Positions 17,702-26,342 of a DNA stretch of 64,000 nt are shown one piece after another; position 1 is the stretch's first letter; the number at the start of each line of letters is the position of its first letter. A program made the position numbers and the translations under genes. The stretch is from Bog-473 sp963753115 (GTDB taxonomy: Bacteria; Actinomycetota; Acidimicrobiia; Acidimicrobiales; RAAP-2), in contig CAVWBB010000007.1 in assembly GCA_963753115.1 (NCBI GenBank), forward strand, positions 248,001-312,000, given 5' to 3'. A model generated the notes under the pieces. The model did not search any database. It was not told where the DNA came from and saw nothing but the letters and a program-made list of their open reading frames with translations.

Positions 17702-18856
17702 CTAGGACAGGCGCACGACGTCGAACTGCCCCGTCGCCGTGTCGGACACCACCACCGCCGGCCCCGGTCCTACCAGCGTGACCGCGGCACCGACCCCGAC
17801 CGGATCGGTCGCCGAGCCCTGCGGCGTGATGCGGAAGACGCAGGCCGTCGGCGTGCTCGGGGACGCCTGCGGGCAGGCCGGATTGGTGCCGGCCTGTGCC
17901 AGCTCCAGTGCTCCGGCCGCGGAGTCGACCACCGTGCTCGACACGGTGCCGTTGTAGGTGCCCAGCGTGCGCAACGTGGCCACGTCGTAGGTGGTGTAGC
18001 TCGCATCGAGACCCTGGCCGGCGGGCTCGCTGACCCACACGGCGCCGCCGGCGACCACGTCGACGTACTGCACGCCTCCGCCGAGGCCGTTGGGCTTGTC
18101 CGCCAGCATCGGGCCCAACGCGGTCGTACCGTTGGGCCGCAGCGCGGCAAGCGTGTGATCGCTGCGCTCGTAGAAGACCGACCCGTCGGAACCGACGGCG
18201 GCACCCAGCCCCCGCACCAACAGCTGTGGCGCGGCCGCCGCTCCGGGGTTGAGCTTGTACACGCTGACCGTGTTCCCGCGCGTGACCGAAATGAAGACGG
18301 ATCCTGCCGCAGCGGCCAGCGCGACGAGGTCGTTGTTCGAGCTGTCGGCCGTCGGCACCGCTGGCATGTTCCACTGGCCGGAGGCATTGCCGGTGGCGCG
18401 GCTGTAGGCGAACACGTTGGAATACGTGGCCACATAGAAGTTGGCGCTGTCGGCCGCCAGCGCGGCGATGCCGGTCGCCACGTGCTCGGCGACCAGCGCC
18501 GGGCCGTTGCCGTCGATGACCCAGGCCACCGAGGGCGACGGGCTCGTCGGATCTTGCGGTGCGGCGAAGATCGCGCCGTCGGGGCTCTCCGCGGCGGCGA
18601 CACGGTCGGCCGAGAAGGGCAGGACGATCGTCGCACCCGGCGTCAGCGGCCCCGAGGTCGACACGGGTGGCAGGGTCGAGCCGGGTGTGCCGGTCGTCAC
18701 GGTCGTCGAAGACGCCGCGGCGCCCGTGGTGGTCGTCGTGCCGTGCCGTGGGGAGGTCGGCGTGGACGGCCCCGAACTGCAGGCCGCCAGCAGGAGCGGG
18801 CTTGCGATTGCCGCCACCAATCCCAATTGCAGGTGCCGACCAGGTCTGCCGCGCAT
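17702..18856 (-). CDS. Putative lipoprotein with propeller-like repeats
   Basis: 384 residues. The signal peptide ends in a lipobox, LLLAACSS, so the protein should be lipid-anchored after cleavage before the Cys. A Thr/Ser/Pro-rich linker follows, then repeated strands with periodic GSVF-, NFYVATY- and GAVWVSE-type blades as in NHL or other beta-propellers. No catalytic residues are recognisable. ATG 18856 is chosen because the signal peptide starts there; the open frame upstream belongs to the other strand. It resembles the 12588-13903 protein in plan. A TCGCCCGGTCCT stretch at the 3' end recurs 47 bp further on. Probably an extracytoplasmic binding or scaffolding protein. Confidence 0.75.
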   Translation of the reverse strand: MRGRPGRHLQLGLVAAIASPLLLAACSSGPSTPTSPRHGTTTTTGAAASSTTVTTGTPGSTLPPVSTSGPLTPGATIVLPFSADRVAAAESPDGAIFAAPQDPTSPSPSVAWVIDGNGPALVAEHVATGIAALAADSANFYVATYSNVFAYSRATGNASGQWNMPAVPTADSSNNDLVALAAAAGSVFISVTRGNTVSVYKLNPGAAAAPQLLVRGLGAAVGSDGSVFYERSDHTLAALRPNGTTALGPMLADKPNGLGGGVQYVDVVAGGAVWVSEPAGQGLDASYTTYDVATLRTLGTYNGTVSSTVVDSAAGALELAQAGTNPACPQASPSTPTACVFRITPQGSATDPVGVGAAVTLVGPGPAVVVSDTATGQFDVVRLS

Positions 18857-18885
18857 GGCCAAGTATGGCTGCAACGGGTGGGCGA

Positions 18886-18891
18886 TACGGT
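18886..18891 (+). promoter_or_regulatory. Putative -10 (TACGGT) of a leaderless promoter
   Basis: TACGGT, then seven bases, then ATG 18899 of the dienelactone-hydrolase-like gene. Confidence 0.5.
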
Positions 18892-18898
18892 GCACCTC

Positions 18899-19615
18899 AT
18901 GGCGACCACCCGCGACATCACCTACCAGGCCGACGGCCGCACCATGATCGGCACCCTGGCCGTGCCCGACGGCACCGACCAGCGCCCCGGCGTCCTCGTC
19001 TGCCACGAGGGCCCCGGGCTCGACGACCACGCCAGGGCGCGCGCCGTCCGGCTCGCCGACGAGCTCGGCTACGTCGCCTTCGCCCTCGACTACCACGGCG
19101 ACGGCAAGCCCATCGGCGACCGGGGGCAGATGATGGCCCGCATCGGCGAGCTGCGTGCCGACCCGGCCCGCATCATGGCCGTGGGCACCGCCGGACTGGA
19201 CGTACTGCGCGCCGAGCCGCGCACCGACGCCAGCCGCTTGGCCGCAATCGGCTTCTGTTTCGGGGGCACGCTCTCCTTGGAGCTCGCCCGCGGCGGGACC
19301 GATCTCAAGGCGGTGGTCGGCTTCCATTCAGGGCTCTCCACCGTGCACCCCGAGGACGCCCGCAACATCACCGCCAAGGTCCTGGCCCTCATCGGTGCGG
19401 ACGACCCCTTGGTCAACAGCGACGAGCGACGGGCCTTCGAGGAGGAGATGCGGGCGGGTGGCGTCGACTGGCAGCTCAACGTCTACGGCGGCGCCGTCCA
19501 CTCCTTCACGAACCAGCAAGCCTCCCCTGACGTCTTCCCCGGCATCGCCTACCACGAGCCCACCGACCGCCGCTCCTGGCAGGCCATGGTCGACCTTTTC
19601 TCCGAGGTCTTCTGA
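18899..19615 (+). CDS. Dienelactone hydrolase family enzyme
   Basis: 238 residues, alpha/beta hydrolase of the DLH type. The nucleophile is Cys120 in IGFCFGGTL, the acid lies in ALIGADDP (Asp168/169) and the base is His201 in GGAVHSFT. The Cys nucleophile separates it from ordinary esterases and points to lactone or enol-lactone hydrolysis. No other ring-cleavage genes of the catechol type are nearby, so its substrate is open. Start ATG 18899 follows a TACGGT hexamer. The last 23 bp, with stop codon, are duplicated in tandem. Confidence 0.9.
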   Translation: MATTRDITYQADGRTMIGTLAVPDGTDQRPGVLVCHEGPGLDDHARARAVRLADELGYVAFALDYHGDGKPIGDRGQMMARIGELRADPARIMAVGTAGLDVLRAEPRTDASRLAAIGFCFGGTLSLELARGGTDLKAVVGFHSGLSTVHPEDARNITAKVLALIGADDPLVNSDERRAFEEEMRAGGVDWQLNVYGGAVHSFTNQQASPDVFPGIAYHEPTDRRSWQAMVDLFSEVF

Positions 19616-19643
19616 GCGTCTTCTCCGAGGTCTCCTGAGCGTC
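19598..19643 (+). repeat. Tandem duplication of a gene 3' end with its stop codon
   Basis: A 23-bp unit at 19598-19620 recurs at 19621-19643 with one mismatch. The first copy holds the stop TGA (19613-19615) of the dienelactone-hydrolase-like gene, the second an extra TGA at 19636-19638. Confidence 0.88.
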
Positions 19644-19665
19644 AGCCCAACACGCTGACCCACAT

Positions 19666-19680
19666 CTGACGCCCCGTCAG
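19666..19680. promoter_or_regulatory. Perfect 15-bp palindrome, putative operator (copy 2)
   Basis: CTGACG-CCC-CGTCAG lies 23-37 bp before the amidohydrolase ATG and just upstream of a TACGCT hexamer at 19689, so it would cover the -35 region. Same core as at 1927 and 28692. Confidence 0.65.
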
Positions 19681-19688
19681 GTGACGAC

Positions 19689-19694
19689 TACGCT
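19689..19694 (+). promoter_or_regulatory. Putative -10 (TACGCT) before the amidohydrolase
   Basis: TACGCT, then eight bases, then ATG 19703. The palindrome at 19666-19680 lies directly upstream. Confidence 0.45.
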
Positions 19695-19702
19695 CGATAC
19701 CC

Positions 19703-20905
19703 ATGCCTGAGCCCCTGCCGATGATCATCTCGGTCGACGATCATGTGGTCGAGCCACCCAACGTGTGGCAGGACCGCCTCCCCTCCAAGTACGCCGACAT
19801 CGGGCCACGAATCGTGCGCGCCCCGATGCCCGAGGTGGAGTACCGGGGCGGATCGCTCAAGGTCAAGCCCGGCTCGGAGGGCGTCCCGGTCGACTGGTGG
19901 TACTACGAGGATCTGAAGCGACCGCTGCTGCGCGTCGACTCCGCCGTCGGCGTGCCGCGCGACGAGGTCACCATGAAGGGCGTCACCTACGAGGACATGC
20001 GCCCGGGCTCCTACGAGGTGAAGCCGCGCCTCGAGGACATGGACACAAACCACATTGAAGCCGCGCTCTGCTTCCCGACCTTCCCCCGCTTCTGCGGCCA
20101 GACCTTCACCGAGGCCAAGGATCATGAGCTCGGCCTGCTCTGCATTCAGGCCTACAACGACTGGATGGTCGAGGAGTGGTGCGGTGACTCGGGCGGCCGC
20201 CTCATCCCCCTGTGCCTCATCCCGCTGTGGGACGCCGAGCTGGCCGCGGCAGAGGTACGGCGCAACGCCGACCGGGGCGTGCGCGCCGTCTGCTTCAGCG
20301 AGATCCCGCCCTTCCTCGGCCTGCCCAGCGTGCACGATCCCGATCACTACTGGGACCCGTTCTTCCGGGCCTGCAGCGAGACACAGACCATCGTGAACAT
20401 GCACATCGGGAGCTCGTCGAAAATGCCGTCGACCTCGTCGGACGCCCCGCCCGCCGTCGGCTCGACGCTGACCCACACCAACGCCACCTTCTCCCTCGTC
20501 GACTTCCTCTTCAGCGGCGTCTTCGTCCGCCTCCCCGACCTCAAGGTCGCCTACTCGGAGGGGCAGATCGGCTGGATCCCCTACATCTTGGAGCGGGCCG
20601 ACCGCGTGTGGGAGGACAACCGCGGCTGGGGCGGCGTGGCCGACATTGTGCCGGAGAAGCCGTCGAGCTACTTCAAGGACCACGTGTGGGGCTGCTTCTT
20701 CGACGACGCCCACGGGCTGCGCTCGGTGGACGAGATCGGCGAGGACAACATCACCTACGAGTCGGACTACCCGCACTCGGACTCCACCTGGCCAAGAACC
20801 CGCGAGATCGCCGAGGAGCAGATGGCCGACCTCACCGACGCACAGCGTCGCAAGATCGTGCGCGGCAACGCGATCAAGCTGTTCGGCCTCGACTTCGACG
20901 CCTGA
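19703..20905 (+). CDS. Amidohydrolase family 2 (TIM-barrel metal hydrolase/decarboxylase)
   Basis: 400 residues. It begins MIISVDDHVVEPP, where the DxH pair is the first metal-ligand motif of amidohydrolase-2 enzymes; NMHIGSSSKM supplies a middle His and ITYESDYPHSDSTWP the late Asp/His set. Relatives are zinc hydrolases or non-oxidative decarboxylases of aromatic or cyclic acids, and many sit in steroid and terpenoid loci. Putative operator and -10 lie upstream, and a dehydrogenase pair plus an F420-type oxidoreductase follow on the same strand, so it probably heads a catabolic operon (19703-24153). Exact reaction unknown. Confidence 0.85.
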   Translation: MPEPLPMIISVDDHVVEPPNVWQDRLPSKYADIGPRIVRAPMPEVEYRGGSLKVKPGSEGVPVDWWYYEDLKRPLLRVDSAVGVPRDEVTMKGVTYEDMRPGSYEVKPRLEDMDTNHIEAALCFPTFPRFCGQTFTEAKDHELGLLCIQAYNDWMVEEWCGDSGGRLIPLCLIPLWDAELAAAEVRRNADRGVRAVCFSEIPPFLGLPSVHDPDHYWDPFFRACSETQTIVNMHIGSSSKMPSTSSDAPPAVGSTLTHTNATFSLVDFLFSGVFVRLPDLKVAYSEGQIGWIPYILERADRVWEDNRGWGGVADIVPEKPSSYFKDHVWGCFFDDAHGLRSVDEIGEDNITYESDYPHSDSTWPRTREIAEEQMADLTDAQRRKIVRGNAIKLFGLDFDA

Positions 20906-20931
20906 TTCCCGTCCGCCGCGGCGCCTGACGC

Positions 20932-22116
20932 ATGGACCTCCGCTACACCGCGCCGGAGCAGGCGTTCCGCCAGGAGCTGCGCGGCTGGTTGGCCGCCACG
21001 CTGCCCGGTGTGGGGGACCCGCCGCCCCAGGACGACTGGCCGGCCCGGCGCGCCTACGACCTGCACTGGCAGCACCTCCTGTTCGAGGCGGGCTACGCCG
21101 GCGTCGACTGGCCCGCCGAAGGTGGCGGGCGAGGCTCCTCACCCGTGGAGCAGCTCATCTTCAAAGAGGAGTGCGAGCGGGCCGGCGCACCGTATGTCGG
21201 GGTGAGCTTCGTCGGCCTGCTCCACGCCGGGCCGACGATCATCGCCGAGGGGACGGCCGCGCAGAAGGAGCGCTACCTGCCGGCCATCCTGCGCGGCCAG
21301 GAGGTCTGGTGCCAGGGGTTCAGCGAGCCGGACGCCGGCAGCGACCTCGCTTCGCTGCGCACGCGGGCCGTGCGCGACGGCGACGACTACGTGGTCACCG
21401 GCTCGAAGATCTGGACGTCGCACGCCGAGGTGGCCGACTTCTGTGAGCTGCTGGTGCGCACGGGGGAAGAGCGAAACCGCGGCATCACCTGGCTGATCAT
21501 GCCCATGGATTCACCGGGCATTGAGATCCGCCCGTTGCGCACCATCGCCGGGACCACCGAGTTCGCCGAGCTGTTCCTGAACGAGGTGCGCGTCCCGGTG
21601 GCCAACCGCGTCGGTGACGAGAACGACGGCTGGCGCGTGACCATGGTCACGCTGTCCTTCGAGCGGGGCACCGCCTTCGTCGGCGAGCTGCTCGAGTGCA
21701 TGCGCCTGCTCGGCGAGCTGGCCCGCGTCGCCGAGCGCGTCGGCGCCATGGACGATGCCGGCGTCGCCCGCCGCATCGGGCACCTGGTGGCCGCGTTCGA
21801 CGCGCTGTGGGCGCTGACCAAGCGCAACGTCTCGGAGGCGGCCCAGACCGGGATCCCCGGCATCGGCGGCTCGGTCTTCAAGTTGTCCTTCTCCGAGCAC
21901 GCCCAGGCGCTCGGCGACCTGGCCATGGAGATCCTGGACCGGGCCGCCCTGTCCGCGGACCCACTGGCGGGACCAGACGGTGCGGCCCTCGGGAACGCGG
22001 AGCAGCTGGCGGCCTGGTTCAAGTCCATTTCGCTGACCATCGCCGCCGGCACCTCGCAGGTGCAGCGCAACATCGTGGCGGAGCGCATCCTGGGCTTGCC
22101 CAAGGCGCGGCGCTGA
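20932..22116 (+). CDS. Acyl-CoA dehydrogenase, larger subunit of second pair
   Basis: 394 residues with all acyl-CoA dehydrogenase blocks: YAGVDWPAEGGG, EVWCQGFSEPDAGSDLAS, VTGSKIWTSHAEVADF and TSQVQRNIVAERILGLP. Like the dehydrogenase at 10240, the YEGT glutamate is replaced (AAGT), while a Glu in LSFERGTAF offers a helix-G base. The partner gene overlaps the stop (TGATG), a hallmark of obligate heteromeric dehydrogenases. It starts 26 bp after the amidohydrolase stop. FadE30-like enzymes of steroid-ring breakdown are among the closest in appearance, but assignment to a step is not possible by eye. Confidence 0.88.
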   Translation: MDLRYTAPEQAFRQELRGWLAATLPGVGDPPPQDDWPARRAYDLHWQHLLFEAGYAGVDWPAEGGGRGSSPVEQLIFKEECERAGAPYVGVSFVGLLHAGPTIIAEGTAAQKERYLPAILRGQEVWCQGFSEPDAGSDLASLRTRAVRDGDDYVVTGSKIWTSHAEVADFCELLVRTGEERNRGITWLIMPMDSPGIEIRPLRTIAGTTEFAELFLNEVRVPVANRVGDENDGWRVTMVTLSFERGTAFVGELLECMRLLGELARVAERVGAMDDAGVARRIGHLVAAFDALWALTKRNVSEAAQTGIPGIGGSVFKLSFSEHAQALGDLAMEILDRAALSADPLAGPDGAALGNAEQLAAWFKSISLTIAAGTSQVQRNIVAERILGLPKARR

Positions 22117-23142
22117 TGGACTTCCGCGTCGGGGAGGACGAGCGCGAGCTGGCCGAGGGCATCCGGGCCATGGTGGCGGGGCGGCTGCCGCTCGAGCACC
22201 TGCGCGCCCGGGAAGGTGACGCACGCGCCATCAGCGACGAGGACTGGTCGGCCCTGGGCGAGACGGGCGTGTTCGCACTGACGCTGCCCGAGCCTGCGGG
22301 GACCGGCCTCTCCATGGCCCAGGCCGTCGTTGTGTTCGAGGAGCTCGGGCGGGCGTTGGTACCGGGACCACTGGTGGGCACGTTCCTGGCGGCGCGGGCC
22401 GGGCTGGTCGAGGGCGCGTCGGACGGGCGTCTCCAGGTCGGCGTGCACTGCGCCGGCAGCGAGCCGGTGCTCGTCGAGCACCTGGCCTCCGTCGAGGCGC
22501 TACTCGTCTTCGCCGGCCCGCAGGGACGTGCCGCGCAGCTGCTCGCTCCGGCACCGAGGGCAGGGGCGATCCGCATCGAAGCGCCGCTCGATCCGCTGAC
22601 GCCGATGTGGCTCGTGGATGCGCCGCCGAGGGGCGAGCCGGTGCCCGCCGACGACGGGTCGCTCTGGCGCGACGGCGCGCTGCTGAGCGCAGCGCTCCAG
22701 GTCGGGCACGCTGCCGAGGCCTTGGACCTGGCCGTGGCCTACGCCAAGGAGCGCCAGCAGTTCGGCACCCCCATCGGCAGCTTCCAGGCGATCAAGCACA
22801 TGTGTGCCGACATGCTGGTGCGCGCCGAGGTCGCCCGCGCCGCCGTCCACGCCGCCGCCTGCCTCGCCGACGCGCCCGACGTGGTGGAGTCCGAGGCGGC
22901 CGCGGCGGGCTGCACACCGACGCAACTGGTGGACCGGTCCGTGGCGTGGCGCCAAGCTGCTGGCCGACGAGGCCGCGCTGGGGAACGCCCGGTCGGCCAT
23001 TCAGGTCCACGGCGGCATGGGCTTCACCTGGGAGGTGCCCCTCCATCTGCACCTCAAGCGGGCGCGGGTGCGCTCGACCACGTTCGGCACGCCGGCGGCG
23101 CATGCCGAAGCCCTGGCGGTGTACGCCGGAGCGACCACATGA
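22116..23142 (+). CDS. Acyl-CoA dehydrogenase, smaller subunit of second pair (frameshifted)
   Basis: About 341 residues when one surplus base near 22940-22952 is dropped, taking the frame from DRSVAW to GAKLLADEAALGNARSAIQVHGGMGFTWEVPLHLHLK. The N-terminal MDFRVGEDERELAEGIRAMV and the FAD-contact stretch YAKERQQFGTPIGSFQAIKH are in the first frame. Short length and weak middle region match partner subunits of alpha2-beta2 steroid dehydrogenases. Its ATG overlaps the stop of the larger subunit. The stop TGA 23140-23142 is followed within 30 bp by the luciferase-fold oxidoreductase gene. Confidence 0.82.
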
Positions 23143-23169
23143 TCCACCTCGCCTGAACGGAGCCTCACC

Positions 23170-24153
23170 ATGACCGACACAGCCCTCATTCCCGCCGACG
23201 TGGTGCGCGCCGTCCCCGAGGGGGAGGTCGTCTACGGCATGCAGCTGCCCATCCAGTCCCAGTCGACGCTCTACGTGGCCGACTGGGAGAAGGAGTCAGG
23301 TCCGACCGAACTGGCCCGGATCGCCCGGGTGGCCGACGAGGCGGGTTTCTTCTACCTCGGCGTGTGCGACCACACGGCCATCCCGCGCCGGCTGGCCGAT
23401 GCCATGGGCACCATCTGGTACGACACGACGGCAACGCTCGGGTGGCTGGCCGCGGTGACGACACAGACCCACCTGCTCTCCCACGTGCTGATCCTCGCCC
23501 AGCGCCACCCGCTCCGGGCGGCCAAGGAGCTCTCGACGATCGACCACCTGTCGGGCGGCCGCCTCATCGTCGGCGTGGGCGCTGGACACGTGCCCGAGGA
23601 GTACGAGCTCCTCACGGGCGACTTCGAGGCGCGCGGCCGCCACACCGACGAGGCCGTCTCGGCACTGGCGCGCGCCTTCACCGACGAATTCCCCGAGCTG
23701 CCCGGCCCGCGCTTCCCCGCCCGCGACATGGGGATCGCCCCCCGCCCGACGCGCCAGCCCCGCCCGCCCATCTGGATCGGCGGCTCCTCGCCGGCCGCCA
23801 TCCGCCGCACGGCCGCTTTCGGCGACGGCTGGCTCCCCCAGGGCACGCGCCGACACGACCTGCCGGGGCAGATCGCCCGGCTCCGCGAGCTGCGAGAGGA
23901 GTTCCGTGGTGGCGCGCCCATCGACATCGGCACCATCGTCGAACCCATCTACCTGACCTCGGGTGGCTCCGGCTGGGACCTGCCGGGCTGGGCCCTCTCG
24001 GGCGGCGCCGACGAGGTGGCCTCCTCGCTACGCGAACTCGTCGACATGGGCGTCAACCACCTGCAGGTCCGCTTCATGGCCCGCAGCGCGGAGGAATTCT
24101 GCGAGCAGACGGCCCGATTCGGCGTGGAAGTCGGGCCCCTGCTGAACCGGTGA
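23170..24153 (+). CDS. LLM-class, probably F420-dependent oxidoreductase
   Basis: 327 residues, luciferase-like (bacterial luciferase/F420) TIM barrel. Typical blocks: ARVADEAGFFYLGVCDHTAIP, LSHVLILAQRHPLRAAKELSTIDHLSGGRLIVGVGAG, and PPIWIGGSSPAAIRRTAAFGDGW. Actinobacterial members usually use F420 rather than FMN; the sequence alone cannot prove which. In M. tuberculosis a related enzyme (Rv3520c) lies next to DUF35 and Ltp genes in the cholesterol regulon, and this window has the same kinds of genes. It follows the dehydrogenase pair at 27 bp and probably belongs to the same operon, reducing or oxidising a steroid or acyl-CoA intermediate. Confidence 0.85.
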   Translation: MTDTALIPADVVRAVPEGEVVYGMQLPIQSQSTLYVADWEKESGPTELARIARVADEAGFFYLGVCDHTAIPRRLADAMGTIWYDTTATLGWLAAVTTQTHLLSHVLILAQRHPLRAAKELSTIDHLSGGRLIVGVGAGHVPEEYELLTGDFEARGRHTDEAVSALARAFTDEFPELPGPRFPARDMGIAPRPTRQPRPPIWIGGSSPAAIRRTAAFGDGWLPQGTRRHDLPGQIARLRELREEFRGGAPIDIGTIVEPIYLTSGGSGWDLPGWALSGGADEVASSLRELVDMGVNHLQVRFMARSAEEFCEQTARFGVEVGPLLNR

Positions 24154-24184
24154 GCCGCCGCCGGCCATAGGCTCGGAGGAAGCG

Positions 24185-24853
24185 ATGTCGTTCTTCTCCT
24201 ACGCACTGGGGGCACTGATCCTCGTGCTGGTGCTGCTGCGCCAGATCAGGGTGCGGCCGGTGCCGCGGGAGTTCCAGCCGCGCCTCCCCGTCGTCATCGG
24301 CGTCATCGGCCTCTTCGAGATGTTCTCCTACGCAGGGAACCACCACGTGTCCTCGACCGCCTGGCTGTGGGTGGCCGGGACCCTGGTCGTCGGCGCCCTC
24401 GGCTTCGGCTTCCTGCGCGGTCTCTCCATGCGCGTCTGGTCGGGCAACGGGTGGGTGCTGCGCCAGGGCAACGCCCTCACCATGGGGCTCTGGCTGGTCT
24501 CGTTGCTGGTCCACTTCGTGGGTGACGGCGGACAGAGCCATGCCGGAGCCGCAGGCCTCGAGGGGGCGAGCTTCCTCTTCTACCTGGGCGTGACCCTCTG
24601 CGTGCAGTACTACGTCGTGTACCGGCGAGCCCGCCCGCTGTGGGCACAGCTCGGCCCCGACGCGGGTCGTCCCCTGCGGGTCCAGTTCACCCAGGCTCCG
24701 GGCGCCTTCTTCGCCACGTTCGGCGGAGGACCCGCGGCAGGACCGGCCGGCTGGGGACCACCTCCAGGCTCGGCGTACGACGGCGACATCATTGACGCCG
24801 AGGTCGTGGACGACGACGATCACGGACCGCCCGAGTTGCAGCCGCCCCGCTGA
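24185..24853 (+). CDS. Polytopic membrane protein, DUF1453/CcdC-like
   Basis: 222 residues. Five hydrophobic segments: about 3-20, 36-52, 59-77, 100-115 and 127-147, with basic RQIRVRPVPRE after the first. A proline/glycine-rich cytoplasmic tail with an acidic stretch (IIDAEVVDDDDH) ends the protein. The arrangement resembles the DUF1453/CcdC-like family of unknown function. A GGAGGA ribosome-binding site lies 5 bp before ATG 24185, one of the few clear ones here. It begins 31 bp after the oxidoreductase and may be co-transcribed. Confidence 0.65.
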   Translation: MSFFSYALGALILVLVLLRQIRVRPVPREFQPRLPVVIGVIGLFEMFSYAGNHHVSSTAWLWVAGTLVVGALGFGFLRGLSMRVWSGNGWVLRQGNALTMGLWLVSLLVHFVGDGGQSHAGAAGLEGASFLFYLGVTLCVQYYVVYRRARPLWAQLGPDAGRPLRVQFTQAPGAFFATFGGGPAAGPAGWGPPPGSAYDGDIIDAEVVDDDDHGPPELQPPR

Positions 24854-24875
24854 ACCTTTCGTACACTCGGCGGCC

Positions 24876-25541
24876 GTGACCTCGCCCCGAAGCTTCAGCC
24901 AGCGGCCCTACGTGGGCCCGCCGGGCTCGACCGAGTTGCTGCTGGTCCGCCACGGCGCGTCGGCGGACTCCGTCGAGGGCGAGACGTTCGAGCTCGTCGA
25001 GGGGCAGGGCGACCCGCCGCTGTCGGATGCGGGACGGCACCAGGCCGAACAGGTCGGGCTGCGCCTGGCGCAGGAGCCGTTCGACGCCCTCTATGTGAGC
25101 AACCTCCGCCGCACGGCCCAGACGGCGGCGCCGCTGGTGGCGCGCTCTGGCCTGACCCCGGTGGTCGAGGCCGACCTGCGCGAGGTGTTCCTCGGGGAGT
25201 GGGAGGGCGGCCTCCTGCGCCAGAAGGCAGTCGACCGCGATCCCCTCTTCGAGCGCGTCATGGCCGAGCAGCGGTGGGACGTGATCCCGGGGGCCGAGTC
25301 GCGCGAGGTGTTCGGCGGCCGGCTGCGCGCCGCGGTCGAGCGCATCACCGCCGCCCATGCCGGCGGACGGGTCGTCGTGTTCAGCCATGGAGCGGCCATC
25401 GGCGAGCTCCTCGCCCAGGCCTCGCACGCCGCACCCTTCGCCTTCGTCGGGCCCGACAACGCGTCGATCTCCCGGATCGTCGTCTCGCCCGAGAGCTGGA
25501 TCGTCCGCGGCTACAACGACACCGCGCACCTGGCAGGCTGA
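24876..25541 (+). CDS. Histidine phosphatase family protein
   Basis: 221 residues from GTG 24876, chosen because the first conserved strand (TELLLVRHGAS) lies about 20 residues in. RHG carries the phosphorylated His; PLSDAGRHQAEQVGLRL, SNLRRTAQTAAPL and VVVFSHGAAIGELL supply the remaining Arg and His of the 2H active site. Such enzymes hydrolyse phosphosugars, phosphoproteins or small phosphoesters; this one has the plain phosphoglycerate-mutase-like layout with no extra domain. TACACT eight bases before the start may be its -10. An alpha/beta hydrolase follows after 5 bp. Confidence 0.88.
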   Translation: MTSPRSFSQRPYVGPPGSTELLLVRHGASADSVEGETFELVEGQGDPPLSDAGRHQAEQVGLRLAQEPFDALYVSNLRRTAQTAAPLVARSGLTPVVEADLREVFLGEWEGGLLRQKAVDRDPLFERVMAEQRWDVIPGAESREVFGGRLRAAVERITAAHAGGRVVVFSHGAAIGELLAQASHAAPFAFVGPDNASISRIVVSPESWIVRGYNDTAHLAG

Positions 25542-25546
25542 CCGTC

Positions 25547-26293
25547 ATGGCGCGCATCGTCATCGTCCACGGGGCCTTCAACGAGTTGTGGGGGCCCAAC
25601 GAGCTCAAGGCCCGCTGGCTCCCGGCTGTGCGTGACGGGCTCTGGCACCACGGCGTCGAGGTCGAGACCGACGACGTCGACGTCTGCTTCTACGGCGACC
25701 TCTTCCGGCATCATCCGGGCAGCGAGGAGGACCGGCAGCTGCTGGCGTCCCGGGCGGGCGTGGCCGACATGCTCTCGGAGATGGGCGGCGACGCCATTGC
25801 CGCGCTGTGCGATGCCGCCGGCGAGGCGACGTTCGACCGCACGGTCGACATGGCCACGGTCATGATGACCGAGCCCGATCTGCGCGACCGGCTGCGGGCG
25901 CGCATTGAGTCGGAGATCACCGCCGACACTCGCGTGCTGGTGGCGCACTCGTTGGGCACCGTCCTGTCCTACGCGGCCTTGGCGGCACACGACGACTGGC
26001 CCGTGCACACGTTCGTCACCCTCGGCTCGCCGCTCGCCGCACCCATGGTCTTCAGCACCCTGGAGCCGGCGCCGGTCGACGGCCAGGGGGTCTGGCCGGG
26101 CTCGGTCCAGCGCTGGGTGAACGTGCGGGCCGTCGGCGACAAGGCAGCCGAGGTGTCACTCGCCGAGAAGTTCGGGCCCAGGGTCGAAGAGGTCGTCATC
26201 GACAACGGGCACAGGGCCCATGCTCCCGAGCCCTACCTCAACGCGTCCCACACCGGCGCAGCCATCGCCGCCGCCCTCACCGAGCCCGCCTAG
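25547..26293 (+). CDS. Alpha/beta-hydrolase, lipase-like
   Basis: 248 residues. The N-terminal strand IVIVHGAFNELWGP gives the oxyanion HG motif and VLVAHSLGTVLSYAALA the nucleophile elbow with catalytic Ser; a C-terminal His in NGHRAH or NASHTGA is the likely base. The region between (VDVCFYGDLFRHH) is typical of proteins annotated as GPI-deacylase- or PGAP1-like hydrolases. No signal peptide. It follows the phosphatase by 5 bp, so the two are probably translated from one mRNA. Substrate unknown. Confidence 0.8.
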   Translation: MARIVIVHGAFNELWGPNELKARWLPAVRDGLWHHGVEVETDDVDVCFYGDLFRHHPGSEEDRQLLASRAGVADMLSEMGGDAIAALCDAAGEATFDRTVDMATVMMTEPDLRDRLRARIESEITADTRVLVAHSLGTVLSYAALAAHDDWPVHTFVTLGSPLAAPMVFSTLEPAPVDGQGVWPGSVQRWVNVRAVGDKAAEVSLAEKFGPRVEEVVIDNGHRAHAPEPYLNASHTGAAIAAALTEPA

Positions 26294-26326
26294 GACGCGC
26301 CGGACGAGACCGCGCACGCGGAACGG

Positions 26327-26342
26327 ATCAGGCGATCAGGCG
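26327..26342. repeat. 8-bp tandem duplication at the stop of the AAA protease gene
   Basis: ATCAGGCG occurs twice (26327-26334, 26335-26342). Read on the minus strand the gene ends CGCCTGA-TCGCCTGA, so the stop is repeated 8 nt later in another frame. Confidence 0.8.
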
